Notes: generated by a model not told the origin, from the letters alone. DNA of 64,000 nucleotides from an uncultured Clostridia bacterium (GCA_937898625.1 CALEJF010000003.1:75267-139266), one strand, 5' to 3'; shown: positions 23,519-32,912, counted from the first letter of the stretch. Translations and numbers: made by a program.

Positions 23519-23547
23519 TTGACAATATTTTGAAATTATGGCATAAT
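23519..23547 (+). promoter_or_regulatory. Promoter of the DUF4474 lipoprotein gene
   Basis: TTGACA (23519-23524), a 17-base spacer and CATAAT (23542-23547) are followed by GGAGG at 23576-23580. Confidence 0.65.
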
Positions 23548-23583
23548 AACAAGTGTGTATAAAAGAAGAAATATGGAGGAAAG

Positions 23584-24657
23584 ATGATGAAATCACATTT
23601 CTTGAAAATTATATCAGTAATTATGGCAATAACTTTGCTTGCATGTAGCTTTGCTTCTTGTCAGGTTGCGATTAAAGAAGAACCTGCAGGTAACGGTGGA
23701 ATGGATATAGCAGGACCGTCTGACGATTATTTTGGTACAGATGACAACCTAAATCAGGATAATAGTGGTATTGGCACACAGAATCCCGGTAATACAGTTA
23801 ATCCAACCTCTCCGACAGCACCTGCTGACAGGCCAACAAATCCACCTGTAACACCAAGTACTTCGGGCTCAACAGATGCGGTTAATAGACTTCCACAAAT
23901 TGACTGGGCTGGAACAGCAAATGATGCAGAAAAGGCTCTCCAGCAATTTTATACTCATTTTGATACTCCTGAAGAAAGAAAAGAAATTCTTCACGCAGCA
24001 GGTTATGAGTATGATGAGGAACAGGATATTTTCTACAGTCATTTAAATCCTTGGCAGAGATATTTTGGTTTCCATGATATTTATGACAGAGCTGCTCCTA
24101 TTACAAATATGTGGTATTTAACACTTAAGATTGACTTTACTTACGGTTTCTATGACTGGAGACTTCAGTGGTGGAAGGGTCAGTACGGTGTTCTTGAAGG
24201 TGCAGAACTTGGTGTTTACACAAAGGATAAGGGTACACCGGGCGACTTCTATGAATGTGCTGCTGATGTGAACCTTCTTAAAATGGAATTTACATATTAC
24301 CAGTCTGCTGCAGATTATAACCAGAGCAATCCTCTCTTTACAAGATATGAGCAGGAACACTGGTGGCTTACAGGCTTTAAGTTCGGTGTTACACAGCCTA
24401 CAAAGAATGTGGTAAAGGCAGTTCTCTATGCTCGTGATACTGAAATGGCTGATAAGATTGAAATTGGTCTTCAGAATGTTACTGATGACAAGGGCAACTG
24501 GAATGGTTTCACCTCATACAGACCCGGCACAAATCAGACAAACTTCTATGTAAGAAAAGACAACATGTTTGAGGTTATCTGGAAAACAGCAGGTTATGTT
24601 AACTATAGTTATATGATGGATGGCAATCAGGACGACGCTGAAATCCCAACAGAATAA
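23584..24657 (+). CDS. DUF4474-domain lipoprotein
   Basis: A 357-residue secreted lipoprotein. Residues 1-27 form a signal peptide ending in the lipobox-like FASC. A low-complexity linker of about 75 residues rich in Asn, Gly, Pro and Thr follows (TNPPVTPSTSGS). The outer domain contains WYLTLKIDFTYGFYDWRLQW and WKGQYGVLEGAELGVYTK, the core pattern of DUF4474, common in Clostridia and of unknown function. The linker suggests the domain is held away from the membrane through the cell wall. It is monocistronic, with its own promoter and terminator. The first two codons are both ATG; 23584 is used. Confidence 0.8.
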   Translation: MMKSHFLKIISVIMAITLLACSFASCQVAIKEEPAGNGGMDIAGPSDDYFGTDDNLNQDNSGIGTQNPGNTVNPTSPTAPADRPTNPPVTPSTSGSTDAVNRLPQIDWAGTANDAEKALQQFYTHFDTPEERKEILHAAGYEYDEEQDIFYSHLNPWQRYFGFHDIYDRAAPITNMWYLTLKIDFTYGFYDWRLQWWKGQYGVLEGAELGVYTKDKGTPGDFYECAADVNLLKMEFTYYQSAADYNQSNPLFTRYEQEHWWLTGFKFGVTQPTKNVVKAVLYARDTEMADKIEIGLQNVTDDKGNWNGFTSYRPGTNQTNFYVRKDNMFEVIWKTAGYVNYSYMMDGNQDDAEIPTE

Positions 24658-24674
24658 AATATAAGTAAAATTTT

Positions 24675-24706
24675 AACCCACAGTACCGTGTATTGTGGGT
24701 TTTTTG
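24675..24706 (+). terminator. Terminator of the DUF4474 gene
   Basis: AACCCACA (24675-24682) pairs with TGTGGGTT (24694-24701), followed by TTTTTG. Confidence 0.8.
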
Positions 24707-24758
24707 TTGCTGATATACATATAATAAAAATATAATTTAAAAAAGTTTCTTATTATAG

Positions 24759-24787
24759 TTGAAAAAATGCTTTTTTTAGTGTAAAAT
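24759..24787 (+). promoter_or_regulatory. Promoter of glgP
   Basis: TTGAAA (24759-24764), a 17-base spacer and TAAAAT (24782-24787) lie 56 bases before the ATG. GGAGG lies at the expected distance. Confidence 0.6.
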
Positions 24788-24842
24788 ATACAAATACAAT
24801 TTAATAATTGACTAATTTCACAATCTTTTTTGGAGGAATTGT

Positions 24843-27257
24843 ATGAATTATACACTTACAAAGAAACAAGCAAAAGAACTTGTTGAATCAAAACTTTCTC
24901 ATTTTATCGGGGTTAATCCCAACGAGGCTACAAACGAGCAGTTCTATAAGGCTGTTGCACTTATTGTAAGAGATATGATGAGTCAGGGCAGAGCAGAGTT
25001 TTCAAAAAAAGGCTCTGAAAAAGGAACAAAAAGAGTTTATTATCTCTGCATGGAATTCCTTATGGGTCGCTCACTTAAAAACAACCTTTATAATCTTAAC
25101 CTTACAAAGGTTATGGAAAGTGTTTTAAAGGATTATGGTATCAAGATGGACTCAATTTACGACTGTGAGCCAGATGCAGGTCTTGGTAACGGCGGTCTTG
25201 GTCGTCTTGCTGCTTGCTATCTTGATGGTCTTGCAACTCAGGGTTATGTTGCAAAGGGATACACCATTCTTTATGAATATGGTATTTTTAAACAAAAATT
25301 AGTTGATGGTTGGCAGACTGAACTTCCCGATTTCTGGCTTCCCGGTGGAGATGTGTGGCTTGTTCCTCACGAAGAGCAGGCTATGGAAATCAAATTCGAA
25401 GGCGAAGTAAAGGATATCTGGGAAGAGCATTATCACCATGCTGAAATTGAAAACCCTACTGTTATTCAGGCTATTCCTTACGATATGCATGTTGCAGGTA
25501 AGGATGGCAAGGGTGTTTCTGTACTTCGTCTTTGGTCTGCAAAAGCTCCCGGACTTGATATGGCACTCTTTAATCAGGGCGACTATATGAGAGCTATGGA
25601 AAGAAACGCTATGGCAGAGGTTATCAGTAAGGTGCTTTATCCTGCAGATAATCATCCTGAAGGAAAGTCACTTCGTCTTCGTCAACAGTATTTCCTTGTT
25701 TCTGCATCTGTTCAGGATATTGTTCAACATCACCTTCGTGAATTTGGTACAATGGATAACTTTGCAGACAAAGTTGCAATTCATGTTAACGATACTCATC
25801 CAACAATGGCAATTCCGGAACTTATGAGAATTATGCTTGATGAGTGTGGTTACGGTTGGGACGATGCTTGGAAAATTGTTACAAACACAGTTGCCTATAC
25901 AAACCATACAGTTATGAAAGAGGCTCTTGAATGTTGGCCGGAGGACCTTTACAAGCGTCTTATGCCTCGACTTTGGCAGATTACAAAGGAAATCGACAAT
26001 CGTTTCCGTTCTTATGTGTGGGAAAACACCCATAATGCGGATATGGTTGAGAGAATGGCTGTTATTTCAAATGGCGTTGTAAGAATGGCTAACCTTTGTG
26101 TTGCAGGGTCACACTGTGTGAATGGTGTTTCTGCTCTTCATAGTGACATTCTTAAGGACACAGTTTTCTCAGATTTCTATGCACTTACCCCCGACAAGTT
26201 CACAAATGTTACAAATGGTATTGCACACAGAAGATGGCTTTGTCAGGCTAACCCAAAACTTACAAGCTTCCTTACAGAAACTATTGGAGATGGTTTTGTT
26301 AAGGATGCAGACAAACTTCTTGATTTGAGAAAGTTCAAGGACGATAAAGCAGTCCTTGATGAACTTGGAAAGATTAAGAGAGCAAATAAGGAAGAATTTG
26401 CTAAATATGTTCTTAAACATAATGGCATCAAGCTTGACCCTGATTCAATCTTTGATGTTCAGGTTAAACGACTTCACGAGTATAAGCGTCAGCATCTTAA
26501 TGCACTCAATATTCTTTCACATTATCTTGCGATTAAAGAAAATCCAAACGGGGACTTCATTCCTCACACATATATTTTCGGTGCAAAGGCTGCATCGGGC
26601 TACTTTGTAGCAAAGAAGATTATTTCTTTTATCTGTGCACTTGCTGACTTAATCAACAATGACCCCGATGTTAAGGGCAGAATTAAAGTTGTTTATGTTG
26701 AAGATTACAATGTTACACTTGCTGAAAAGCTTATGCCTGCTGCGGATATTTCAGAGCAGATTTCACTTGCGGGCACAGAGGCATCCGGTACAGGTAATAT
26801 GAAACTTATGCTTAACGGTGCAGTAACTCTCGGCACAATGGACGGTGCTAATGTTGAGATTTACGATGCAGTTGGCGAAGATAATATCTATATCTTTGGT
26901 ATGAAAACACCTGAGGTTCAGCAGTTACAGAAACGCGGATATGTTCCACAGAATTATTTTAATGCAAACGGCGAACTCCAGAAGATTCTCAATTATGCAA
27001 ATCACAACGGAATTGGCGGAAAGATGTTCCATGAAGTAACTTCAACAATTATCCACCACGACCCATATATGGTTCTTGCAGATTTTGAGTCTTACAGAAA
27101 TACTCAGCAGAGAATTTCAAAGGACTTCCTTGACCGTGATAACTGGAACAAGATGTCACTTATGAATATTTCAGGTGCAGGACGATTTGCAGCAGACCGT
27201 GCTATTAACGAGTATGCAGCAAACATCTGGGACGCAAAATCAGCACTTAAAAAATAA
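24843..27257 (+). CDS. glgP: Glycogen/maltodextrin phosphorylase
   Basis: Phosphorolyses alpha-1,4-glucan to glucose 1-phosphate. The 804-residue protein has the full GT35 pattern: KRVYYLCMEFLMGRSL near the start, DAGLGNGGLGRLAACYLDG, RLHEYKRQ, and the pyridoxal-phosphate site EASGTGNMKLMLNGA with the Schiff-base lysine at 654. The regulatory N-terminal extension of animal enzymes is absent. Glucose 1-phosphate can enter glycolysis through the phosphoglucomutase at 41566-43209 or UDP-glucose synthesis through galU. It is transcribed alone. No glycogen synthase or branching enzyme is nearby. Confidence 0.96.
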   Translation: MNYTLTKKQAKELVESKLSHFIGVNPNEATNEQFYKAVALIVRDMMSQGRAEFSKKGSEKGTKRVYYLCMEFLMGRSLKNNLYNLNLTKVMESVLKDYGIKMDSIYDCEPDAGLGNGGLGRLAACYLDGLATQGYVAKGYTILYEYGIFKQKLVDGWQTELPDFWLPGGDVWLVPHEEQAMEIKFEGEVKDIWEEHYHHAEIENPTVIQAIPYDMHVAGKDGKGVSVLRLWSAKAPGLDMALFNQGDYMRAMERNAMAEVISKVLYPADNHPEGKSLRLRQQYFLVSASVQDIVQHHLREFGTMDNFADKVAIHVNDTHPTMAIPELMRIMLDECGYGWDDAWKIVTNTVAYTNHTVMKEALECWPEDLYKRLMPRLWQITKEIDNRFRSYVWENTHNADMVERMAVISNGVVRMANLCVAGSHCVNGVSALHSDILKDTVFSDFYALTPDKFTNVTNGIAHRRWLCQANPKLTSFLTETIGDGFVKDADKLLDLRKFKDDKAVLDELGKIKRANKEEFAKYVLKHNGIKLDPDSIFDVQVKRLHEYKRQHLNALNILSHYLAIKENPNGDFIPHTYIFGAKAASGYFVAKKIISFICALADLINNDPDVKGRIKVVYVEDYNVTLAEKLMPAADISEQISLAGTEASGTGNMKLMLNGAVTLGTMDGANVEIYDAVGEDNIYIFGMKTPEVQQLQKRGYVPQNYFNANGELQKILNYANHNGIGGKMFHEVTSTIIHHDPYMVLADFESYRNTQQRISKDFLDRDNWNKMSLMNISGAGRFAADRAINEYAANIWDAKSALKK

Positions 27258-27278
27258 AAACAATTGAAAATTGCATGA

Positions 27279-27312
27279 AAGGGCGAGGTCATTAGACTCC
27301 GCCCTTGTATTT
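27279..27312 (+). terminator. Terminator of glgP
   Basis: AAGGGCG pairs with CGCCCTT (plus AG/CT with one bulge), followed by a T-containing tail. Confidence 0.7.
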
Positions 27313-27323
27313 TGAACAAAATT

Positions 27324-27350
27324 ATTATCCGCAACATTGTTGCGGATAAT
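27324..27350. terminator. Perfect hairpin in the glgP tail region
   Basis: ATTATCCGCAA (27324-27334) and its exact complement (27340-27350) flank a five-base loop. It is the second of three consecutive hairpins between convergent genes and lacks a T-run of its own. Confidence 0.5.
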
Positions 27351-27364
27351 TTCAATAAAAAACT

Positions 27365-27391
27365 AAGGCAGTTCGTTTGAACTGCCTTTTT
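27365..27391. terminator. Bidirectional terminator
   Basis: AAGGCAGTTC (27365-27374) and GAACTGCCTT (27379-27388) flank GTTT, with T's on the right and A's on the left. It serves the minus-strand gene ending at 27410 and backs up the glgP terminator. Confidence 0.8.
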
Positions 27392-27409
27392 GTGTATTCA
27401 CTTTGCATT

Positions 27410-28258
27410 TTACTGCTGTGGCATTGAGTTCTGCATCATCTGTGACATCATACCCTGTTTTTTCTTAGGTGGTTTGTAAGCAGGAGGATTTTTCATAAGT
27501 TCCTTTGCTTTTTTACCTGCAGGAGAAGCAAGATATTTGTTTACAGCAACAAGTGTTTCGTAGAAATCTTCGTCCGTGATTTCTTCACGACATTTTGCAA
27601 TAAGCTTTTCGTCGTTGTCAAGTTCTCCTAAAATTGTAACAACAACAAGGTCCTGAACATCGTTTGAACCGTTTTCGTAGATGTCGCTGAGAATTCTAAA
27701 GAGTTTTTTCATTTGCTGTTTATCGTTACCACGGATTGTTTCCAAAATGTATTTGTTAGCGTGGTTTACAAAGAAATCGTCACCAAGAAATTCGTCATAT
27801 GTCTGGAAATTTTCTTTGTATGCATCTTTAAGTTCAGGATAAAGAGTAGAAATACGACTTGCAAGTGTGTTTGCATCATATTCTGTACCATTTTTTGCAG
27901 CAGATTTTGAAATTGTGTGTGGAGTTTTCTTTGTTGCAGCCTGACGAGCTTTTTTGCCGTAGGATGTACCTACTGTATCGCAGATTTCGTTGCAGAGAGA
28001 TTTAACATCTCTTTCTTCAAAAGTTTCTAAATCAAGAAGGTTGGACTCTGTTTTAACAAAATCTCCGTCACCTGCTTTTTCTGTAACATCAAGAAGATTA
28101 TCGTGGCTTAAAAGACGAATTGTAATGTCATCCTTTGTAAAATCCACATAAGCCTCGTCACCATCTTCGCAAACGGAACCTGATGTAAAACCAAGCTGTT
28201 CAAATTTTTCTGTACAACCCTTTAAAATAAGAGCAAGGGCATCATTTCTGTTGAGCAT
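27410..28258 (-). CDS. Conserved hypothetical protein with DUF7674-like C-terminal half
   Basis: A 282-residue soluble protein of unknown function. The first 95 residues form an alpha/beta-looking domain. Next is a basic linker (KKARQAATKKTPHT), then a helical region with LGDDFFVNHANKYI, KKLFRILSDIYENGSNDVQ and TILGELDNDEKL, which resembles DUF7674, a helical domain often attached to immunity-like or regulatory proteins. The last 25 residues are Pro, Lys, Met and Gln rich (MMSQMMQNSMPQQ). The family link is from memory and moderate. It is monocistronic, with a candidate promoter at 28299-28327. Confidence 0.6.
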   Translation of the reverse strand: MLNRNDALALILKGCTEKFEQLGFTSGSVCEDGDEAYVDFTKDDITIRLLSHDNLLDVTEKAGDGDFVKTESNLLDLETFEERDVKSLCNEICDTVGTSYGKKARQAATKKTPHTISKSAAKNGTEYDANTLASRISTLYPELKDAYKENFQTYDEFLGDDFFVNHANKYILETIRGNDKQQMKKLFRILSDIYENGSNDVQDLVVVTILGELDNDEKLIAKCREEITDEDFYETLVAVNKYLASPAGKKAKELMKNPPAYKPPKKKQGMMSQMMQNSMPQQ

Positions 28259-28298
28259 TTTCTATACCTCAAATCATTTATTTTTATGTATCCCATAT

Positions 28299-28327
28299 AA
28301 TATAACACATTTATTTTGATTTGTCAT
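28299..28327 (-). promoter_or_regulatory. Candidate promoter of the 27410-28258 gene
   Basis: On the minus strand ATGACA, a 17-base spacer and TATATT (complement at 28299-28304) lie about 40 bases before the start. Confidence 0.4.
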
Positions 28328-28349
28328 TAAAAATTTGTGAATATTATAA

Positions 28350-28378
28350 TTGATTAGTTAAATATATTGTGTTAAAAT
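28350..28378 (+). promoter_or_regulatory. Promoter of the ddl operon
   Basis: TTGATT (28350-28355), a 17-base spacer and TAAAAT (28373-28378) lie 43 bases before the ddl ATG. Confidence 0.5.
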
Positions 28379-28420
28379 AAATATATCTATGACTATCAGT
28401 CAATTACGGAGCGAAAATTT

Positions 28421-29500
28421 ATGAAAAATGCACTTATAATCTTTGGTGGTGTTTCCTCTGAACACGATGTTTCTTGCGTTTCTGCAACTTCGGTTATCAA
28501 AAACATCCCAAAGGACAAATACAATGTAATTATGATGGGAATCACCAAACAGGGTGAAATGTTTGTTTATGACGGAGATTTCAATAATCTTCCAAAGGAC
28601 GGTTGGCTTTTGGATAAGTCAAACATCAAAAAAGCAGTAATTTCAACTGACCGTGCAGATCGTGGCATTATCGTTTTCAACGAAAACGGTTATGAGAAAG
28701 TAAAAATTGATGTTTGTTTCCCGGTAATGCACGGCAAAAATGGTGAGGACGGCACAATGCAAGGACTTCTCACAATTGCAGGTATTCCTTATGTCGGATG
28801 TAACACAATGGCATCTGCTGTTTGTATGGATAAGGCTATGACAAACGCAATCTGCGATATTAACGGAATCCAGCAGGCAAAGTGGAAATACATAACAAAA
28901 TATGATTTTGAGCATCGTGGAAGAGAATTCGCAAGAGAATGTGAAGAATATTTAGGTCTTCCTGTATTCATCAAACCCGCAAATGCGGGGTCTTCCGTTG
29001 GTGTTGTTAAGGCGAAGACCCTCGAAGAAATTCAGCGAGGACTTGACTATGCTTTACAATTTGATTCACGAGTTGTGGTTGAAGAAGCAATTATCGGTGC
29101 AGAGGTTGAATGTGCTGTGATGGGTAACGACGAGCCATTTGCAGGTGCAGTTGGTGAAATCGAGCCAAGTAATGAATTTTATGATTTCGAAGCAAAATAT
29201 GAGTCCGACAGTGGTCTTCATATCCCTGCAAGAATTGGCGAAGACAAAATTAAAGAGGTCCAGGAAAAAGCAATCAAGGCATATAAGGCGTGGGGTTGTT
29301 CAGGTCTTGCACGAGTTGACTTTTTCGTAAGATATTCTGACGGTGCAGTGCTTTTAAACGAGCCTAATACTCTTCCCGGATTTACAAATATTAGTATGTA
29401 CCCAATGCTTATGGACAAAGCAGGAGTTTCCTATGGCGATTTAATCGACAAACTTTGCACCCTTGCAATTGAAAAATGGGAAAAGGAATTTGCACAATGA
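28421..29500 (+). CDS. ddl: D-alanine-D-alanine ligase
   Basis: Joins two D-alanines with ATP for the peptidoglycan pentapeptide. The 359-residue ATP-grasp enzyme has the N-terminal GGVSSEHDVS, the substrate loop HGKNGEDGTMQGLL, IPYVGCNTMASAVCMDK, the ATP-grasp FIKPANAGSSVGV and the C-terminal LLNEPNTLPGFTNISMYP. All are expected for Ddl. No vancomycin-resistance genes are adjacent, so a D-Ala-D-Lac variant is not suggested. The ribosome site is ACGGAG. The stop codon overlaps the start of the DUF1934 gene (ATGA), and argS follows. Confidence 0.95.
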   Translation: MKNALIIFGGVSSEHDVSCVSATSVIKNIPKDKYNVIMMGITKQGEMFVYDGDFNNLPKDGWLLDKSNIKKAVISTDRADRGIIVFNENGYEKVKIDVCFPVMHGKNGEDGTMQGLLTIAGIPYVGCNTMASAVCMDKAMTNAICDINGIQQAKWKYITKYDFEHRGREFARECEEYLGLPVFIKPANAGSSVGVVKAKTLEEIQRGLDYALQFDSRVVVEEAIIGAEVECAVMGNDEPFAGAVGEIEPSNEFYDFEAKYESDSGLHIPARIGEDKIKEVQEKAIKAYKAWGCSGLARVDFFVRYSDGAVLLNEPNTLPGFTNISMYPMLMDKAGVSYGDLIDKLCTLAIEKWEKEFAQ

Positions 29501-29916
29501 GAACAAACGCAGTTATAAGAATTCTCAGTAAGCAACGAACTGAAAATGGTGACAATGCAGGCGAAATGTCCGTTTTAGGTCGAATTACTTACGAGGAAAA
29601 CAAGAATATAATTGAATATATTGAGAATAATGAAGAAACGGGTCCCGAAGAAACGACAATCACAGTTTTCCAGAATGATATTGTAAGTATTGTGAGAAAT
29701 GGTCAGTTCAGCTCTGAAATGATGGTTGAAAAAGGTAAACGCCATCACACATTCTACAAAACACCTTATGGTGAACTGACAATGGGTATTTACGGAAATC
29801 AGGTTGAGTGGTCAAGGGATGAAACAGGGGCGGTTCTCAAAATGAGATATTCTCTTGATTTCAACAATGGATTTGTATCTGAAAACACAATGATTATATA
29901 TATAGAAGAAAAATAA
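29497..29916 (+). CDS. DUF1934 (YwiB-like) protein
   Basis: A 139-residue protein predicted to form a small lipocalin-like beta barrel, the DUF1934 fold. Visible features are the N-terminal VIRILSKQ, the central TTITVFQNDIVSIVRNGQFSSEMMVEKGKRH and the C-terminal LKMRYSLDFNNGFVSENTMIIYI. Its biochemical role is unknown. In B. subtilis the homologue ywiB sits next to argS, and here it precedes argS by 12 bases, so the pairing is conserved. The start is 29497, overlapping the ddl stop; an upstream ATG at 29476 lies within ddl and lacks a ribosome site. Confidence 0.85.
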   Translation: MRTNAVIRILSKQRTENGDNAGEMSVLGRITYEENKNIIEYIENNEETGPEETTITVFQNDIVSIVRNGQFSSEMMVEKGKRHHTFYKTPYGELTMGIYGNQVEWSRDETGAVLKMRYSLDFNNGFVSENTMIIYIEEK

Positions 29917-29928
29917 GGAGAAATAAGG

Positions 29929-31674
29929 ATGTCAAAATTAGTTAAACAAGCAACTAAAGAATTACATACACTTATTGTTGATGCACTCGGTAAAGCAGTT
30001 TCACAGGGCGAAATACCTGCAGAAACAATTCCTGCATTCAATATTGAAGTTCCTGCAAATCGTGATAATGGTGACTATTCATCAAACATCGCTTTTGTTT
30101 GTGCAAAGGTTTTCCGTCGTGCACCTAAAATGATTGCGGATTTGGTTGCAAAGCATATCCAACTTGACGGCTCATATTTTGACTCTTGCACAGTTGCAGG
30201 TGCTGGATTTGTAAACTTTACACTTTCAAAAGATTTCTATGCAGATATTCTTCTTGATGTTAAAGCAAAGGATAAAGATTACGGCAGAAGTGACTACGGT
30301 GAAGGCAAGAAAATCAATGTTGAATTTGTTTCTGCTAACCCAACAGGTCCAATGCACATGGGTAATGCCCGTGGCGGTGCTTTGGGTGACTGCCTGGCAG
30401 CCGTACTTGATATGGCAGGTTACGAGGTAGAAAGAGAATTCTACGTTAATGATGCGGGTAATCAGATTGAAAAATTCGGTCTTTCCCTTGATATTCGTTA
30501 TCAGCAAATTTTCAAGGGTGAAGATGCAGTCCTATTGCCAGAAGATAGCTATCATGGTGAAGATATTAAAGAAAGAGCACAACAGTTCGCAGATGTTTAC
30601 GGTGACGAGTATTTAGACAAGAGTGAAGACGAAAGAAGAAAAGCACTTGTCGAATTCGCATTACCTAAAAACATTGAAAATATGAAAGCAAATATGGCAA
30701 AATACAGAATTGAGTATAATACTTGGTTTATGGAAAGTCAGCTTCACAATAGCGGTGCGGTTAAAGAGGTTATTGACTATCTCACAAATAAAGGTCTTAC
30801 TTATGAAAAAGACGGTGCGGTTTGGTATAACAATATCAAAGTACAGACTGAAATGCTTTTAAAGCAAGGTAAAACGCAGGAAGAAATTGATAAACTTGAA
30901 CTTAAAGACGATGTTCTTATTCGTCAGAATGGTAACCCAACATATTTTGCAGCAGATATTGCTTATCACAAGAATAAACTCGTTACTCGTGGCTTTGATA
31001 AGGCCATAAACATCTGGGGGGCAGACCATCATGGTCACGTTGCACGTCTTAAGGGTGTTCTTGAAGCACTTGACCTTGACAGTAGCCGTCTTGATATTAT
31101 CTTGATGCAACTTGTTCGTCTTACTCGTGATGGCGAGGTTGTAAGAATGAGTAAGCGTACAGGTAAGGCAATTACACTTGTTGATTTGCTTGAAGATATT
31201 CCTGTTGATGCAGTTCGTTTCCTCTTTAATATGCGTGAACCGGGCTCACAGATGGACTTTGACCTTGATTTGGCTGTTGAGCAATCATCGCAAAACCCTG
31301 TTTACTATTGCCAGTATGCAAATGCCCGTATTCACAGCATTTTGCGTAAGATTGAGGCAGATGGCGTTACAGTTCGTGATTGTACAAAGGACGAGTTAAA
31401 ACTTTTAACTGCTCCTGAAGAAATCGAGCTTATCCGTCACCTTGCATCTCTCACGGATGAAATCGTGAACTCTGCAAAGAACTATGACCCTGCAAAGATT
31501 ACTCGTTATTGCATTGACCTTGCAACACTTTTCCACAAGTTCTACAACGCTTGCCGTGTTGCTGTGGAAGACGAAGCACTTATGCAGGCTCGTCTTTACC
31601 TTTGCACTTGTGTTATGAATGTTATTACAAATATCCTTACAGTATTCAGAATTTCAACACCGGAAAGTATGTAA
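29929..31674 (+). CDS. argS: Arginyl-tRNA synthetase
   Basis: Charges tRNA(Arg). The 581-residue class I synthetase has the HIGH-equivalent MHMGNARGG after VEFVSANPTGP near residue 140, the KMSKS-equivalent RMSKRTGKAITL around residue 405, and a C-terminal helical anticodon-binding domain (YCQYANARIHSILRKI). An N-terminal Add1-like domain covers about the first 85 residues. It lies 12 bases after the DUF1934 gene with an AAGGAG site. No clear terminator follows; the next gene has its own promoter. Confidence 0.96.
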   Translation: MSKLVKQATKELHTLIVDALGKAVSQGEIPAETIPAFNIEVPANRDNGDYSSNIAFVCAKVFRRAPKMIADLVAKHIQLDGSYFDSCTVAGAGFVNFTLSKDFYADILLDVKAKDKDYGRSDYGEGKKINVEFVSANPTGPMHMGNARGGALGDCLAAVLDMAGYEVEREFYVNDAGNQIEKFGLSLDIRYQQIFKGEDAVLLPEDSYHGEDIKERAQQFADVYGDEYLDKSEDERRKALVEFALPKNIENMKANMAKYRIEYNTWFMESQLHNSGAVKEVIDYLTNKGLTYEKDGAVWYNNIKVQTEMLLKQGKTQEEIDKLELKDDVLIRQNGNPTYFAADIAYHKNKLVTRGFDKAINIWGADHHGHVARLKGVLEALDLDSSRLDIILMQLVRLTRDGEVVRMSKRTGKAITLVDLLEDIPVDAVRFLFNMREPGSQMDFDLDLAVEQSSQNPVYYCQYANARIHSILRKIEADGVTVRDCTKDELKLLTAPEEIELIRHLASLTDEIVNSAKNYDPAKITRYCIDLATLFHKFYNACRVAVEDEALMQARLYLCTCVMNVITNILTVFRISTPESM

Positions 31675-31797
31675 AGAGTCAGTTGTGCCTATGCATGTGA
31701 TATATTCGCATTGAGAACGAGGTTTATTTCATAGTAGAGTACGATGCCCACAGCATTTAGTTTTTTAAAAAACAACACAATGCTCAAGTTTTGTTGT

Positions 31798-31825
31798 TTG
31801 ACAAAATACAAATATGTTGTAAAAT
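31798..31825 (+). promoter_or_regulatory. Promoter of the secreted esterase gene
   Basis: TTGACA (31798-31803), a 16-base spacer and TAAAAT (31820-31825) lie 28 bases before the ATG at 31854. Confidence 0.6.
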
Positions 31826-31853
31826 AGTAAGTATAAAAAGCAGAGGTGATTGT

Positions 31854-32912
31854 ATGAAAATTATGAAAAAGGTTTTATCAGTAATTATTGCGCTTTGCAT
31901 TCTTGTTATGCCGTTGGCATTCAACACAAGTGCGGCAACAAAGGCTAAAAATGCTTTGCCACTTTCTGCTGGACTTGAGGCACTTCGCGGACAATTTGAA
32001 AGTGGAGTTGCAGATGAATGTGATGGTTATGCTCTTGATTATTGTTACTATTCACCTGTAGGAAAAAATGATAATGAAAAATATCCTGTTGTTATTTACC
32101 TTCACGGTATAGGTCACGGCTCTTATGTTGGCTCACAGCTTGATGATAGCACAATGGCTACCTGGGCATCTAAAGAGCTTCAGTCAAGATGGACTGACAC
32201 AGGTGGTGCATATATTCTTTTGCCAAGATGTCCCGAAGACAAGATGCAGTATTGGAATAAATCATTCATTAATCCTCTTCGCACACTTATTGATTGTTTT
32301 ATTGAGGAACATGGTGAAAATGTTGATACAACAAGAATTTTTGTTGGTGGTTCATCGGCAGGTGGCGAAATGACATGGGATTTGGCTATTGAATATCCTG
32401 AATATTTTGCAGGAATTTATCCGATGGCAGCAACGGGCACAAGAACGAATGATGATATTAAAAAGACGAAAGATGTTTCTGTGTGGATTTTTGCAAGTAA
32501 GCTTGACCCAATTATAAATTATGCTACCAATACTCTTCCACAGTGGGGAAAAATCTGTGAATACAATTCAAATCCTGAAAACTGTCGTCTTTCAAGTTTT
32601 ACTCAGGTTGTAAACCCTGATGGAACAAGGGGAGATTCAAATCACAGACTTTTCACTACAATAATGTATGATTTATTTATGGAAGATGGGTCTGTTTATA
32701 AGAATGTTACAACAGTTAACGGAAAAGACGAAACAGTAAGCATTGAAGATGCAAAGGGTGTTATTTGGTGGATGCAGAATACTCATTCCTCATTTAACGG
32801 AGGAACATCGGATGATGCAAATGTAAGCATTATTTCTTATCTTTTTATTCCTATCAGAAATGTTATGTTAAAAATCGCTAATCTGTTCCAAAGACTTTTC
32901 GGGTTTGTATAA
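31854..32912 (+). CDS. Secreted alpha/beta-hydrolase (esterase/feruloyl-esterase-like)
   Basis: A 352-residue secreted protein with a signal peptide (MKKVLSVIIALCILVMPLAF, cleavage likely after the Ala-rich region near residue 28). The body is an alpha/beta hydrolase: VVIYLHGIGHGS for the oxyanion region, the nucleophile elbow GGSSAGGEM with Ser between two glycines, and FASKLDP and SNHRLF as candidate Asp and His regions. The pattern resembles secreted PHB-depolymerase/phospholipase-like esterases used on plant fibre, which fits the glycoside hydrolases in this window, but substrate is not determined. The C-terminus has a short hydrophobic amphipathic stretch. The start is at 31854, after AGAGGTGA; upstream in-frame ATGs are in the promoter. 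Confidence 0.8.
   Translation: MKIMKKVLSVIIALCILVMPLAFNTSAATKAKNALPLSAGLEALRGQFESGVADECDGYALDYCYYSPVGKNDNEKYPVVIYLHGIGHGSYVGSQLDDSTMATWASKELQSRWTDTGGAYILLPRCPEDKMQYWNKSFINPLRTLIDCFIEEHGENVDTTRIFVGGSSAGGEMTWDLAIEYPEYFAGIYPMAATGTRTNDDIKKTKDVSVWIFASKLDPIINYATNTLPQWGKICEYNSNPENCRLSSFTQVVNPDGTRGDSNHRLFTTIMYDLFMEDGSVYKNVTTVNGKDETVSIEDAKGVIWWMQNTHSSFNGGTSDDANVSIISYLFIPIRNVMLKIANLFQRLFGFV

Noticed and set aside
23416..23520. SAM or SAH riboswitch upstream of ahcY
   Set aside because: No conserved stem set of these classes can be drawn; only a promoter-like sequence is seen.
31675..31790. Structured RNA downstream of argS
   Set aside because: Short complementary pieces (ATGCC/CAGCATT-like) are present but no continuous stem or T-run supports a defined RNA or terminator.
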